A stretch of 26,505 nucleotides of DNA from an uncultured Oscillospiraceae bacterium. GTDB taxonomy: Bacteria; Bacillota; Clostridia; Oscillospirales; Ruminococcaceae. The stretch covers positions 1 through 26,505 of the forward strand of contig CAKSEO010000032.1 of the NCBI GenBank assembly GCA_934446565.1. Direction: 5' to 3'. Position numbers and translations under genes: made by a program. A model generated the notes under the pieces. The model did not search any database, was not told the DNA's origin, and was given only the letters and a program-made list of their open reading frames with translations. Below, one piece after another: positions 14,451 through 22,558 of this stretch; within the stretch, counting starts at the first letter, position 1, and each line of letters opens with the position of its first letter.

Positions 14451-16696
14451 TGACGGAATATTTCGGCGTAAGACACCATTCCCCAGCCTGCGCGTTCTAT
14501 GCGGAGGAATTCCTCCGGCGTACCAAGCCGGAGGTCGTGCTTATCGAAGGTCCATCCGACCTGAGCGGGCTGATACCGCAGCTCTGCGCTCCGGAGGTGG
14601 AGCTTCCCGGCGCGATACTCGCCTACACAACGGAAGCCCCGGTGCATACCGTGCTTTACCCCCTCGCGGAATTCTCCCCGGAATACGCTGCGATGAAGTG
14701 GGCAGTGAAAAACGGCGTGGAAGTGCGCTTCTGCGACCTGCCGTCGGACTGCGTCCTCGCGCAGATAAAGCAGGAACCCTGCGATGAGGAAAAGCCTGAA
14801 AAGCGCGCCCCGAACGTATACGAACAGCTCGAAGCCGTTTCCGGAATGGACAGCGGCTCGTTCTGGGAATATAGCTTCGAGCAGTGCGAAAGCTATGAGG
14901 ACTTCCTCGCCGCCGCTGAAAAATACGGCGCGGAGCTTCGCAGCCTTTCGGAAAGCTCCCCGGAAAACGAACTCAGGGAAGCGTTCATGCGCCGTACGAT
15001 AAGCGAATGCGAAGCCGCCCATCCCTCCGGCAATATCGCCGTGCTGACCGGAGCGTTCCACACCGCAGGACTGAAAAACGTGCCGTTCACTTTGCAGGAC
15101 GCGGAACTCACCAGTAAGCTCCCGGCTGCGGCTTCAAAGGCGACGCTCATGCCCTTTTCCTACTACCGTCTGTCGGAGCGCTCCGGCTACGGCGCGGGGT
15201 GCAAAGCTCCCGGCTACAATGAGCTTCTGTGGGATTGCAGGCTCTCCGGTAATATCCGGGACAGCGCCGTGGAGTACCTTTCGAAAATAGCGCAGTATCA
15301 GCGCGGACACGGCTTCGCCTGCTCAACTGCGGAGGTCATCGAAGCGAAGCGCCTTGCGGACGCCCTGGCTTCAATGCGCGGCGGGAAACTCCCGAACCTC
15401 GCCGACCTGCGCGACGCCGCAGTCACCTGCATGGGTCACGGCAGCTTCGCGGAGATATCCCTCGCCTGCGCGGACGTTGAGATTGGAACGCGGATAGGCT
15501 CCATGCCGGAGGGCGCGGTCTGCACCTCGGTGCAGGAGGATTTCATGCGGCAGCTTAAAGAGCTGAAGCTCCAGAAATACCGCAAGGCTTCCGCTGAGGA
15601 GCTTCCCCTCGACCTGCGCGAAAATCTCCGGGTGAAAACCGAAAAAGCGGCGTTCACCGACCTGGAGCGTTCGTTCTTCCTGCACCGGCTGAAAGCGCTC
15701 GGCGTGAGCTTCGCACTTCAAAAGAGCCGCCCGCAGGACAACGCCACCTGGGCTGAGCTGTGGGAGCTTCGCTGGACGACCCAGGCGGAAATCGAAATAG
15801 TGGAAGCCTCGCTCAAGGGCGACACTGTGGAACAGGCGGCGGCAAACGACATCTCGCTGCGGCTCACGGAAGCGGATTCCGTGGCGCAGACCGCCGCGCT
15901 GCTGGACGCCGCGTTTGAATGCGGCCTGCCGGAGTGCGTCAGGACTGCGGCTTCCTCCGTGCAGAAGCAGGCTGCGGACTGCTCCTCGGCTTACGAAGTC
16001 GGAAAGGCGCTGGGAACGCTCTCCGGTATCCTCCGCTTCGGCAGTATACGCCGCCTGGATACGGGCAGTCTCCCGGAACTCATGGAGAAGCTGTTCCTTA
16101 GATTCTGCCTGTGCCTTCCGCAGGAGACTGTCTGCGACCGCCCGGCTGCGGAGCATCTCATCACTGCGGTCTCCGCTGTCAACGACGCCTGCACGGCGCA
16201 TGACTTCCTTGATTCCGACAGGTTCACCGCGCTGCTTTCAGAGACGGCGAACAGCAACTTTGCTTCGCCGCTGCTCTCGGGTTTCTGCTGCGCGGTGCTG
16301 ATGGAGCGCGGGCTTATCCCGCCTGCAAAGCTCTCGGAGCTTATCGGCAGGAGACTTTCCCCGGGCTTCGCCGCAGAGGGCGCCGTGTGGTTCGAGGGCT
16401 TCTCGAAAAAGAACCGCCGTGCGCTGATAAGCAGGCTGTCCGTCTGGGAGAAGCTGTGCGAATTCACAGCGGGGCTTTCCGACGAGGAATTCAAGCCAGT
16501 GTTGGTCTGCCTGCGCCGGACGTTCGCGGAATTCACCCCAGCTGAGCGCTCAGACATAGCCGAGAACATCGGGGAAGCGCTGGGTATCTCAAAGCAGGCG
16601 GCGGCAGAGTTCGTCACCGGAGACCTGAGCGAGCAGGAACAGCAGAATATCAGCAGTATTGAAGAACTTGATGATTTTGATTTCGGAGATATTTGA
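14450..16696 (+). CDS. DUF5682-family protein, ChaN/EreA-superfamily-like
   Basis: This 748-residue protein begins with a module resembling the ChaN/TraB/erythromycin-esterase superfamily: 'FGVRHHSPACA' (His9-His10), 'EVVLIEGPSDL' (Glu33), 'VRFCDLPSD' (94-ish) and 'IAVLTGAFHTAGL' (His204). These spaced His and Glu residues are the ones that could form an active or metal site. The remaining 500 residues are helical and without motifs I know. I assign the DUF5682 name from its motifs and its invariable company of MoxR, VWA and SWIM genes. The ATG at 14450 overlaps the MoxR stop and has GGGAGAG upstream, so I prefer it to an upstream in-frame ATG at 14429. The next gene starts directly after its stop. 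Enzymatic activity is unproven. Confidence 0.75.
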   Translation: MTEYFGVRHHSPACAFYAEEFLRRTKPEVVLIEGPSDLSGLIPQLCAPEVELPGAILAYTTEAPVHTVLYPLAEFSPEYAAMKWAVKNGVEVRFCDLPSDCVLAQIKQEPCDEEKPEKRAPNVYEQLEAVSGMDSGSFWEYSFEQCESYEDFLAAAEKYGAELRSLSESSPENELREAFMRRTISECEAAHPSGNIAVLTGAFHTAGLKNVPFTLQDAELTSKLPAAASKATLMPFSYYRLSERSGYGAGCKAPGYNELLWDCRLSGNIRDSAVEYLSKIAQYQRGHGFACSTAEVIEAKRLADALASMRGGKLPNLADLRDAAVTCMGHGSFAEISLACADVEIGTRIGSMPEGAVCTSVQEDFMRQLKELKLQKYRKASAEELPLDLRENLRVKTEKAAFTDLERSFFLHRLKALGVSFALQKSRPQDNATWAELWELRWTTQAEIEIVEASLKGDTVEQAAANDISLRLTEADSVAQTAALLDAAFECGLPECVRTAASSVQKQAADCSSAYEVGKALGTLSGILRFGSIRRLDTGSLPELMEKLFLRFCLCLPQETVCDRPAAEHLITAVSAVNDACTAHDFLDSDRFTALLSETANSNFASPLLSGFCCAVLMERGLIPPAKLSELIGRRLSPGFAAEGAVWFEGFSKKNRRALISRLSVWEKLCEFTAGLSDEEFKPVLVCLRRTFAEFTPAERSDIAENIGEALGISKQAAAEFVTGDLSEQEQQNISSIEELDDFDFGDI

Positions 16697-17845
16697 ATGG
16701 AAAACAAGGAAATTCTGAAGCGCTGGCGGCTTATCCTTGGCAGCTGCTGCGAGGATACGATGAGTTCCCTCGGCGGCGCGGGAGCGATGTCCGAGGAGGA
16801 ACTGCTGATGGACTCCGCGCTGTCGCAGATTTACGGCGGCAGCTCTGACGGAAGTTCGACAGGGATGGCGGGCATCGGGAAGTCTTCACCGAAACTTACA
16901 AAATGGCTGGGCGACCTGCGTTCGCTTTTCAGCCAGACCGAGATACGCGTGATACAGAACGACGCGATAGAGCGCTGCGGGCTGAAACAGCTCCTTTTCG
17001 AGCCGGAAATGCTGGACGGGCTGGCGCCGGATATATCCACGGCGGCGCTTCTGCTGACGCTGAAAGATCAGATCCCCGCCCGCGCGAAGGACAACGCCAG
17101 GCGCTACATTGCGAAGATAGTAGAGGACATAAACCGCCGACTTTCGGACGACCTGCGGCGCTCGGTAAGCTCCGCGCTGAACCGGAGGGAACATTCACCA
17201 ATACCAATCGCGGCGGCGCTTGATTTCCGCACCACCATCCGGCGCAACCTCGGGAACTACGACCCGGAACGGAAGCTGCTGCTTCCGGAAAAATTTTGGT
17301 TCTACGAGCGGGCAGCGAGATCCAGTTCCCGCACCGTGATACTGGACATCGACCAGAGCGGCTCTATGGGGGAATCCGCGATATATTCCTCAGTGATGGG
17401 GTGCATTCTTGCGAGCATAAGCTCCCTTAAAACTCACGTTATCGCATTTGATACCACAGTCACCGACCTCACGGAGCATTGCTCCGACCCGGTGGAGCTG
17501 TTGTACGGCATACAGCTCGGCGGCGGCACGAACATTGAAAAATCCGTGGCGTATTGTTCCGGGCTTGTGACCCAGCCGGAGAAAACTACGATGTTCATTA
17601 TCACCGACCTGTACGAGGGCGGCAGCCGGAGCGTTCTGCTGCGTCGTCTGGAGGAGCTGCGAAGCTCTGGAGTGAACGTGGTGGTGCTGCTTGCGGTCTC
17701 CGACAGCGGCAAGCCTATTTATGATCAGGAGCTTGCCAAGAGAGTAGCCGCACTGGATATACCGTGTTTGGCATGTCCGCCGGAGAGACTTCCAGAGTTG
17801 CTTGAAAATGCACTGAAACGGCGTTCTCTTGCGGGTTTTGCGTGA
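16697..17845 (+). CDS. VWA-domain protein, MoxR partner
   Basis: This 382-residue protein has a helical N-terminal half (residues 1-205) and a C-terminal von Willebrand factor A domain (about 210-375). The MIDAS metal site is complete: D219-x-S221-x-S223 in 'LDIDQSGSMGES', Thr278 in 'GGGTNI' and Asp304 in 'IITDLYEGG'. MoxR ATPases act with such VWA proteins, as in RavA-ViaA or NorQ-NorD; the MIDAS binds a divalent ion and contacts the target. Glycine/serine-rich stretches occur at residues 25-60. The start codon abuts the DUF5682 stop (TGAATG), and GGAG lies nine bases before it. It is the last gene of the five-gene operon. Confidence 0.92.
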   Translation: MENKEILKRWRLILGSCCEDTMSSLGGAGAMSEEELLMDSALSQIYGGSSDGSSTGMAGIGKSSPKLTKWLGDLRSLFSQTEIRVIQNDAIERCGLKQLLFEPEMLDGLAPDISTAALLLTLKDQIPARAKDNARRYIAKIVEDINRRLSDDLRRSVSSALNRREHSPIPIAAALDFRTTIRRNLGNYDPERKLLLPEKFWFYERAARSSSRTVILDIDQSGSMGESAIYSSVMGCILASISSLKTHVIAFDTTVTDLTEHCSDPVELLYGIQLGGGTNIEKSVAYCSGLVTQPEKTTMFIITDLYEGGSRSVLLRRLEELRSSGVNVVVLLAVSDSGKPIYDQELAKRVAALDIPCLACPPERLPELLENALKRRSLAGFA

Positions 17846-17865
17846 ACCAGAAAAAATATTATGAG

Positions 17866-17894
17866 AATGAGCTCGGCGGAACGCCGGGCTCATT
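17866..17894. terminator. Bidirectional hairpin between VWA and FUSC genes
   Basis: A 13-bp stem (17866-17878 with 17882-17894, one G-T pair, three-base loop) lies between two convergent genes. On the minus strand a T6 run follows after nine bases (17856-17851). On the plus strand there is only TTT. It probably ends both the five-gene plus operon and the leftward FUSC gene. Confidence 0.7.
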
Positions 17895-17910
17895 TCAATG
17901 TGAAAGGAGA

Positions 17911-19170
17911 TCATCCATTTTTATTCTTGAACAAAAGCGGTTCAAAGCTGCGTTTGAGATTACGGGCAATGCTGTTCATGCTGCGCGAGCCGTTGGACGC
18001 GATGGCGCTGCACTTTTCGATCCCGTATTCCCTGCACAGTATCTCGGTCATGTGCCGTTTTCCTGCGTTTTTGTTGTAGATTTTTATGTAACTGTGTCCA
18101 GGGTAATCCTGCGATGGATAGGCGATTATTTTCAGTAGATGTCCGACCTCGCTATGAATGAGCTGTTCGTACAGCTTGGCTATTTTTTCGCTGTTATCAA
18201 CTGTCATCAGGTATATCACTCTGTCCTCTGGATTCGGCTTGCGGTTTATATAATTCCGGTACGGGGATTTTTTCAGGGATGTGAAAATTGCTTTTTCCGC
18301 TTTATTTTCCAGACGGTCGTAGTATATAACAAGGCTGTCATCGCACAGCGCGTTGGTGAACACGTTCATTCCAGCATTGCTGATGATATTTCGAACTTTT
18401 ATGCAGGTGTCTCCGGAGATTATATATGCTTTGATGTAGCTGTTATTGCGGAAATCGTACAGGGCTGCTCCGTTCATCACTACCACGGGAAGCTTCAGCT
18501 CAACGTCGGATACTATATCCATAAGAGAAGCAGGGGTACGCATTGTAACAAGCGTGAATTTCAGTCCCTCGGACAGCATTCTGTTTATTTCCACTTTGGA
18601 AAACGGAGTAAGCTGCTCGGAGATCGGCGACAGCATATCGTCAAGCTCGGCGGTGAAAAGCGTGTTAGTGATACGGCGGCGCGGAAGCCGGGCGGAGTTT
18701 ACTATCATTCCCACTGCTATGCCGATGAATGTATCAAGAACGCGGTTCAGCACAAACATGAACGGGTTCTCGTCCGTCATGTGGATAACAGTTATGGACA
18801 GGAATACAACGCAGGAAAAGTAGCTTGCATTCGGACGTTTTATCAGTACAGTCGTGTAGATCACCGGAATTATCATCAGCGCAACGACAAGAAATCCGAG
18901 CGGCTGATCGTAGATGTTGAATGCGTATATCTCCAGTACAATGGTGATAAGCCCGAATGCTGCTCCGATAAATGTTCCGATGGTACGCTGGAGCGCCATG
19001 CTCATGGTTTTGTTGATATATGGCTGAATACACCACAGCGCCGCCAGCATTGAATAGAACGGTATGCCGGTTCTTCCGCGCAGCAGATAAACGCACCAGC
19101 ACAGAAGAACTCCAACGGCGGATTTGATTATGCGGTTGCCTACGGGAGGCAGACGGAATCTGCTTTTCAT
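17911..19170 (-). CDS. FUSC/aromatic-acid-exporter-like membrane domain fused to a degenerate HAD domain
   Basis: The 419-residue protein has two parts. Residues 1-160 hold about six membrane segments of the FUSC/ArAE type ('MLAALWCIQPYINKTMSMAL', 'QRTIGTFIGAAFGLI'). Residues 168-419 follow the plan of Cof-type HAD phosphatases: 'NTLFTAELDDML', 'QLTPFSKVEINRMLSEGLKF', 'TLVTMRTPASL', 'PVVVMNGAALYD'. The catalytic motif D-x-D-G-T is altered to E175-L-D177-D-M. The late GDxxND motif has become 'SNGSRSM' (391-398). The domain therefore looks catalytically dead but structurally kept, perhaps as a ligand sensor or regulator of the membrane part. Its ribosome-binding site is weak (CGGGG). It follows the TauE/SafE gene by 27 bases and probably shares its transcript. 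Confidence 0.8.
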   Translation of the reverse strand: MKSRFRLPPVGNRIIKSAVGVLLCWCVYLLRGRTGIPFYSMLAALWCIQPYINKTMSMALQRTIGTFIGAAFGLITIVLEIYAFNIYDQPLGFLVVALMIIPVIYTTVLIKRPNASYFSCVVFLSITVIHMTDENPFMFVLNRVLDTFIGIAVGMIVNSARLPRRRITNTLFTAELDDMLSPISEQLTPFSKVEINRMLSEGLKFTLVTMRTPASLMDIVSDVELKLPVVVMNGAALYDFRNNSYIKAYIISGDTCIKVRNIISNAGMNVFTNALCDDSLVIYYDRLENKAEKAIFTSLKKSPYRNYINRKPNPEDRVIYLMTVDNSEKIAKLYEQLIHSEVGHLLKIIAYPSQDYPGHSYIKIYNKNAGKRHMTEILCREYGIEKCSAIASNGSRSMNSIARNLKRSFEPLLFKNKNG

Positions 19171-19197
19171 ATTTTTCAGCCCCGTTCTAATTTGATT

Positions 19198-19971
19198 TCA
19201 GAAAATGCCCAGCATTTCACCGATTATTTTTACGAAGAAAATGCAGATAACTATAATTATCATGGGTTTCGCAATAGCTGCGCCCTTTTCGGAGAAGAAT
19301 TTCGTTCCGAGATACGCTCCGGCAATGTTGAATAATCCCGCCGTCAAGCCGAGCAGGATAAGGGTTTTTCCGCTGAGAAGATAGGTGAACAGCGCCGCAA
19401 CATTGGTGCTGAGGTTTATCACCTTAGTTGTTCCGGCGGCGTTTTTCAGGCTGTAATGCGCGGCTCCGACAAGCAGTGTCATAAGGATCGTGCCTGTGCC
19501 CGGTCCGTAGAATCCGTCGTATATGCCTATTGGAAAAGCTATCGCCATTGTTATGAGAACCGTTTTTTTCAGTGGGTATTCGCTGCCGCATTCGTCGGAA
19601 AGCCGCTTGCTTCTCAAAACATAAACCGCCATCACCGGAAGCAGAACTATCATTGCAACGCGTATCACATCATCGCTGAGTTTCATTGCAAGCTCCGCGC
19701 CCAGCCATGAGCCGAGCAGCGCAAGCGCCACCGCCGGGGTGGTAGTCCGGGCGTTTATATACCCCATTTTCCCGTAGCGTATCGTTGCGAGGGTTGTTCC
19801 CATTGAGGAGCTTATCTTATTTGTAGCTACTGCGTTTATCGGAGGAACTCCCGAAATCAGGTATGCGGGCAGCGAAATGAACCCTCCTCCGCCCGCAATC
19901 GCGTCAACGAATCCAGCAAGACCTACCAGCGGGCAGACTATCAGGAATGTCAGAAAATTCAGCTCAGTCAT
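19198..19971 (-). CDS. TauE/SafE-family (TSUP) membrane exporter
   Basis: This 257-residue membrane protein has about eight hydrophobic segments in two similar halves. It carries the TSUP hallmarks 'GFVDAIAGGGGFISLP' near residues 20-36 and 'GIYDGFYGPGTGTIL' near 147-161. Members of the family move sulfite, sulfoacetate and other small organic anions; the substrate here is unknown. The start at 19971 overlaps the stop of the 2-hydroxyacid dehydrogenase gene by eight bases, so translation of the two is coupled. This suggests export or uptake of an anion linked to that enzyme's reaction. Confidence 0.9.
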   Translation of the reverse strand: MTELNFLTFLIVCPLVGLAGFVDAIAGGGGFISLPAYLISGVPPINAVATNKISSSMGTTLATIRYGKMGYINARTTTPAVALALLGSWLGAELAMKLSDDVIRVAMIVLLPVMAVYVLRSKRLSDECGSEYPLKKTVLITMAIAFPIGIYDGFYGPGTGTILMTLLVGAAHYSLKNAAGTTKVINLSTNVAALFTYLLSGKTLILLGLTAGLFNIAGAYLGTKFFSEKGAAIAKPMIIIVICIFFVKIIGEMLGIF

Positions 19972-20902
19972 CAGAATTCTCCCTGTTTGCGTAGCCCTTT
20001 GACCGGTCGATAACGTTGACGAGCTGTTTTCCGGAAATGTATCTTGAAATGTTGTCCGCGCATATTTCGGCTATTCTGCGTTCCACCTCCGGGAAATGCC
20101 CGAAAGACGGTCCGGAGATGTGCGGAGTAACCAGCACATTCTCCATATCCCACAGCGGGGAGCCTTCCGGGAGCGGTTCCTGCGCAAATACGTCAAGCAC
20201 TGCGCCGGGAAGCCTGCCGCTTTTCAGCGCGGTTATCAGTGCGGTTTCGTCTACCAGCGAGCCTCTGCCGACATTTACAAGCACAGCGCCGCGTTTCAGC
20301 AGCGCTATCCGCTTTTCGGACAGCAGCCCGACGGTTTCGGGAGTATGCGGCAGACAGCACACCAGCAGGTCAGTTTCCGGGAGGAGCTCTTCAAGCATAT
20401 CCATGCCGAAAACCCGATCAAAACCGTGTGTCGGAACAGGTGACCGCCGTATTCCTGTCACGTTCATTCCAAATGCGTGGAGTTTTTCCGCGGTGGAAGT
20501 TCCTATATCTCCGCAGCCGAGAATGAGCGCGTTTTTACCGTAAAGCAGGTTTCCCTGCGGGATATCCTGCCATATATGCCGCCGCTGCTGTTCGCGGTAC
20601 TGAAACAGATTCCGGCTCAGAGCCAGCACTCCGCCGATGATGTATTCCGAAATGACCCCGCCGAATGCTCCGGTAACGTTGGTTATTATTACATCCTCCG
20701 GAATAGCGGAGAGCAGCTTTTCTACCCCTGCGTTAGTGGATTGCAGCAGCTTCACGCCGGAAAACTCCTCCGGCGGCTGACCAACGATGATTTCAGCGTC
20801 GGGTACGGTTTCGGTTCCGGAAAACACTTCGCAGCCCACCGCCGCGCTTTTTATAAGCTCCATGTTTTCCGCAGAAAACGGAGCGTTTATCCATACTTTC
20901 AT
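19964..20902 (-). CDS. D-2-hydroxyacid dehydrogenase, NAD-dependent
   Basis: This 312-residue enzyme of the D-isomer-specific 2-hydroxyacid dehydrogenase family interconverts a 2-ketoacid and a D-2-hydroxyacid with NAD(P)H. The Rossmann motif is GCGDIG (129-134). The catalytic triad is intact: Arg213 in 'VGRGSLVDE', Glu242 in 'QEPLP' and His261 in 'TPHISG'. An Arg-Arg pair at 152-153 after the second beta strand hints at NADP preference; this is inference. The length is normal. Its start lies only about 15 bases after the hairpin that ends the amino acid ABC operon, and the ribosome-binding site is weak, so expression probably depends on terminator read-through. The next gene is the TSUP exporter. 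Confidence 0.9.
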   Translation of the reverse strand: MKVWINAPFSAENMELIKSAAVGCEVFSGTETVPDAEIIVGQPPEEFSGVKLLQSTNAGVEKLLSAIPEDVIITNVTGAFGGVISEYIIGGVLALSRNLFQYREQQRRHIWQDIPQGNLLYGKNALILGCGDIGTSTAEKLHAFGMNVTGIRRSPVPTHGFDRVFGMDMLEELLPETDLLVCCLPHTPETVGLLSEKRIALLKRGAVLVNVGRGSLVDETALITALKSGRLPGAVLDVFAQEPLPEGSPLWDMENVLVTPHISGPSFGHFPEVERRIAEICADNISRYISGKQLVNVIDRSKGYANRENSDD

Positions 20903-20916
20903 ATCTCTTACTCTGA

Positions 20917-20948
20917 AAAAAGAGGATACGACTGGGTATCCTCTTTTT
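20917..20948 (-). terminator. Terminator after the amino acid ABC genes
   Basis: A perfect 13-bp stem (20936-20948 and 20917-20929, six-base loop) ends on the minus strand in a run of T. It starts six bases after the stop of the last permease gene. The dehydrogenase start at 20902 lies too close for a separate promoter between them, so the hairpin probably acts as an attenuating, leaky terminator. Confidence 0.88.
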
Positions 20949-20953
20949 ATTTC

Positions 20954-21727
20954 TTACTCAGCAACAGCGACAACTGCCGCTTTCTTCTTGGGTTTCTGCA
21001 TATGTCTTACAACGCAGGAGAGCGTGAAGTTTATCACGAAATAGATCACGCAGGCAAGTCCGCAGAGCACGAATACGTCGGATACGTTCTGCGTGCTGAG
21101 CCCCGTGAAATTCGGGGAAATCTGTATAAGCTGGAACGTCCTGCCCATAAGCTCCGCAGTAGCGATATTCGCGATGTAGGAGGTGTCCTTTACGGTGGTG
21201 ATTACCTGGCTCAGCAGTGTCGGAACGATATTCCGGAACGTCTGCGGGAGGATTATCAGCCACAGCGTCTGGAAGAAGTTGAAGCCCTGCGAATACGCCG
21301 CCTCGAACTGCCCTTTAGGGATAGAGTTCAGACCGCCGCGGACGATCTCCGCAATTACTGACGAGGTGAACAGCACCAGCGCAATTATCGCCTTGAACAG
21401 CACCGCAAGCTCCGTCCGGGAAAGCCCGAAGAATTTCGACACGTCCTGCGGGAATTCGATGGACGGGAAGAATACCAGCCCTATGAATATCCACAGCATG
21501 AGCGGGGTATTTCTGAATACCTCGATGTACGCCGTGGCAATGTACCTGAACACATTAGTCCAGCCCTTTGTGCAGTAATTGCGCGCAAGCGCCAGCACTG
21601 TACCTACGATGATTCCCAGGACTACCGCAAAGAACGCGATGCCTAAAGTGAATCCTACGCCTTTCAGAATGTAAAGCAGAACGTTTCCGTTGCTTATCAT
21701 CCTCAGGCTGCCCATAAGTTCTTCCAT
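20954..21727 (-). CDS. Polar amino acid ABC transporter permease 2
   Basis: This 257-residue inner membrane subunit of a polar amino acid importer (HisM/GlnP type) has about five membrane segments. The family signature loop is 'SSVIAEIVRGGLNSIPKGQF' followed by 'EAAYSQGFNFFQTLWLIILP', the EAA motif that docks on the ATPase. The start shares one base with the stop of permease 1 (TGATG), so the two are translationally coupled. The C-terminal tail is Lys/Ala/Val-rich. The terminator begins six bases after its stop. Confidence 0.93.
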   Translation of the reverse strand: MEELMGSLRMISNGNVLLYILKGVGFTLGIAFFAVVLGIIVGTVLALARNYCTKGWTNVFRYIATAYIEVFRNTPLMLWIFIGLVFFPSIEFPQDVSKFFGLSRTELAVLFKAIIALVLFTSSVIAEIVRGGLNSIPKGQFEAAYSQGFNFFQTLWLIILPQTFRNIVPTLLSQVITTVKDTSYIANIATAELMGRTFQLIQISPNFTGLSTQNVSDVFVLCGLACVIYFVINFTLSCVVRHMQKPKKKAAVVAVAE

Positions 21728-22491
21728 CAGTGCTCGCCTCCTTTGCCGCTGATTATCATATCAAGCTCAGCGTCTGTGATATCGTCAGCCTTTTTCTGAA
21801 CTGGAACAGAAGCCTTATCCCTTGCCTTGAGCTTCTTCTCCCAGTGCGAAGCCAGCATTGACAGCGGGAAGCATATCGCGAAGAAGATGATGCCGCCGAT
21901 TATGTAGCACTGACCCGCCGCAGAGCCTGTACCCTCGCCGACTGCAAAAGCGTTCGTGCGGGAGATGAGATCCACAGCGCCGCCCGCAAGGAACATGCAG
22001 GAGGTGTTCTTGATGAGGTTCACGACCTGATTCACCATGGGAGGAAGAATTATCTTGATGGTCTGCGGAAGAATGATGTACCACATGGTCGCAAGCTGCC
22101 CGAATCCCTGAGAGTACGCCGCCTCGGACTGACCTATCGGCACGGACTGTATTCCTGTTCGGATGACCTCGGAGATATATGCGCCGTGGTAAATGCCAAG
22201 CGCGATAATTCCGCATATCAGCGCTGAAAAGCCTTTCACTCCGGAAAATGTGACCGCGTAGAACAGAAACAGCGCCTGGAGCATTACCGGGGTGTTCTGA
22301 ATGATCTCAACGTACACCCTCGCGATAACGCGCAGCGGCTTTGTGTGGCTGGTCGCCATAAGTCCGACTACTACTCCGATTATCATTGCGAGCGCAAGTC
22401 CGAACAGCGCCATCAGCAGCGTTGAGATAGTTCCGTCAATGAATGTCTGCCGATGAGTCCACACCAGACCCCATTTATCTGCGTCAAACAT
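21727..22491 (-). CDS. Polar amino acid ABC transporter permease 1
   Basis: This 254-residue membrane subunit pairs with permease 2 to form the translocation path for amino acids. The EAA loop reads 'GAYISEVIRTGIQSVPIGQS' and then 'EAAYSQGFGQLATMWYIILP'. About five membrane segments are visible, followed by a charged cytoplasmic tail ('KKADDITDAELDMIISGKG'). I chose the ATG at 22491 because GGGAGGGGATAAA precedes it; an in-frame ATG at 22530 would place that sequence inside the protein and lies in the loop of the intergenic hairpin. Confidence 0.92.
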   Translation of the reverse strand: MFDADKWGLVWTHRQTFIDGTISTLLMALFGLALAMIIGVVVGLMATSHTKPLRVIARVYVEIIQNTPVMLQALFLFYAVTFSGVKGFSALICGIIALGIYHGAYISEVIRTGIQSVPIGQSEAAYSQGFGQLATMWYIILPQTIKIILPPMVNQVVNLIKNTSCMFLAGGAVDLISRTNAFAVGEGTGSAAGQCYIIGGIIFFAICFPLSMLASHWEKKLKARDKASVPVQKKADDITDAELDMIISGKGGEH

Positions 22492-22510
22492 TTTATCCCC
22501 TCCCTTGAAT

Positions 22511-22541
22511 AATGGCGGCAGCTTGTTCAACTGCCGCCATT
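22511..22541 (-). promoter_or_regulatory. Intercistronic stem-loop after the binding-protein gene
   Basis: A perfect 11-bp stem (AATGGCGGCAG and its complement) with a nine-base loop lies between the binding-protein stop and permease 1. No T-tract follows, so it is more likely an mRNA-stabilising or partial attenuator element. Such elements keep the binding protein in excess over the permeases in ABC import operons. Confidence 0.7.
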
Positions 22542-22558
22542 GTCGATTATATTTAGTA

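Noticed and set aside
18139..19053. Long plus-strand open frame opposite the FUSC-HAD gene
   Set aside because: It is antisense to a gene with clear membrane segments and HAD-like motifs, and its own translation is His/Tyr-rich noise.
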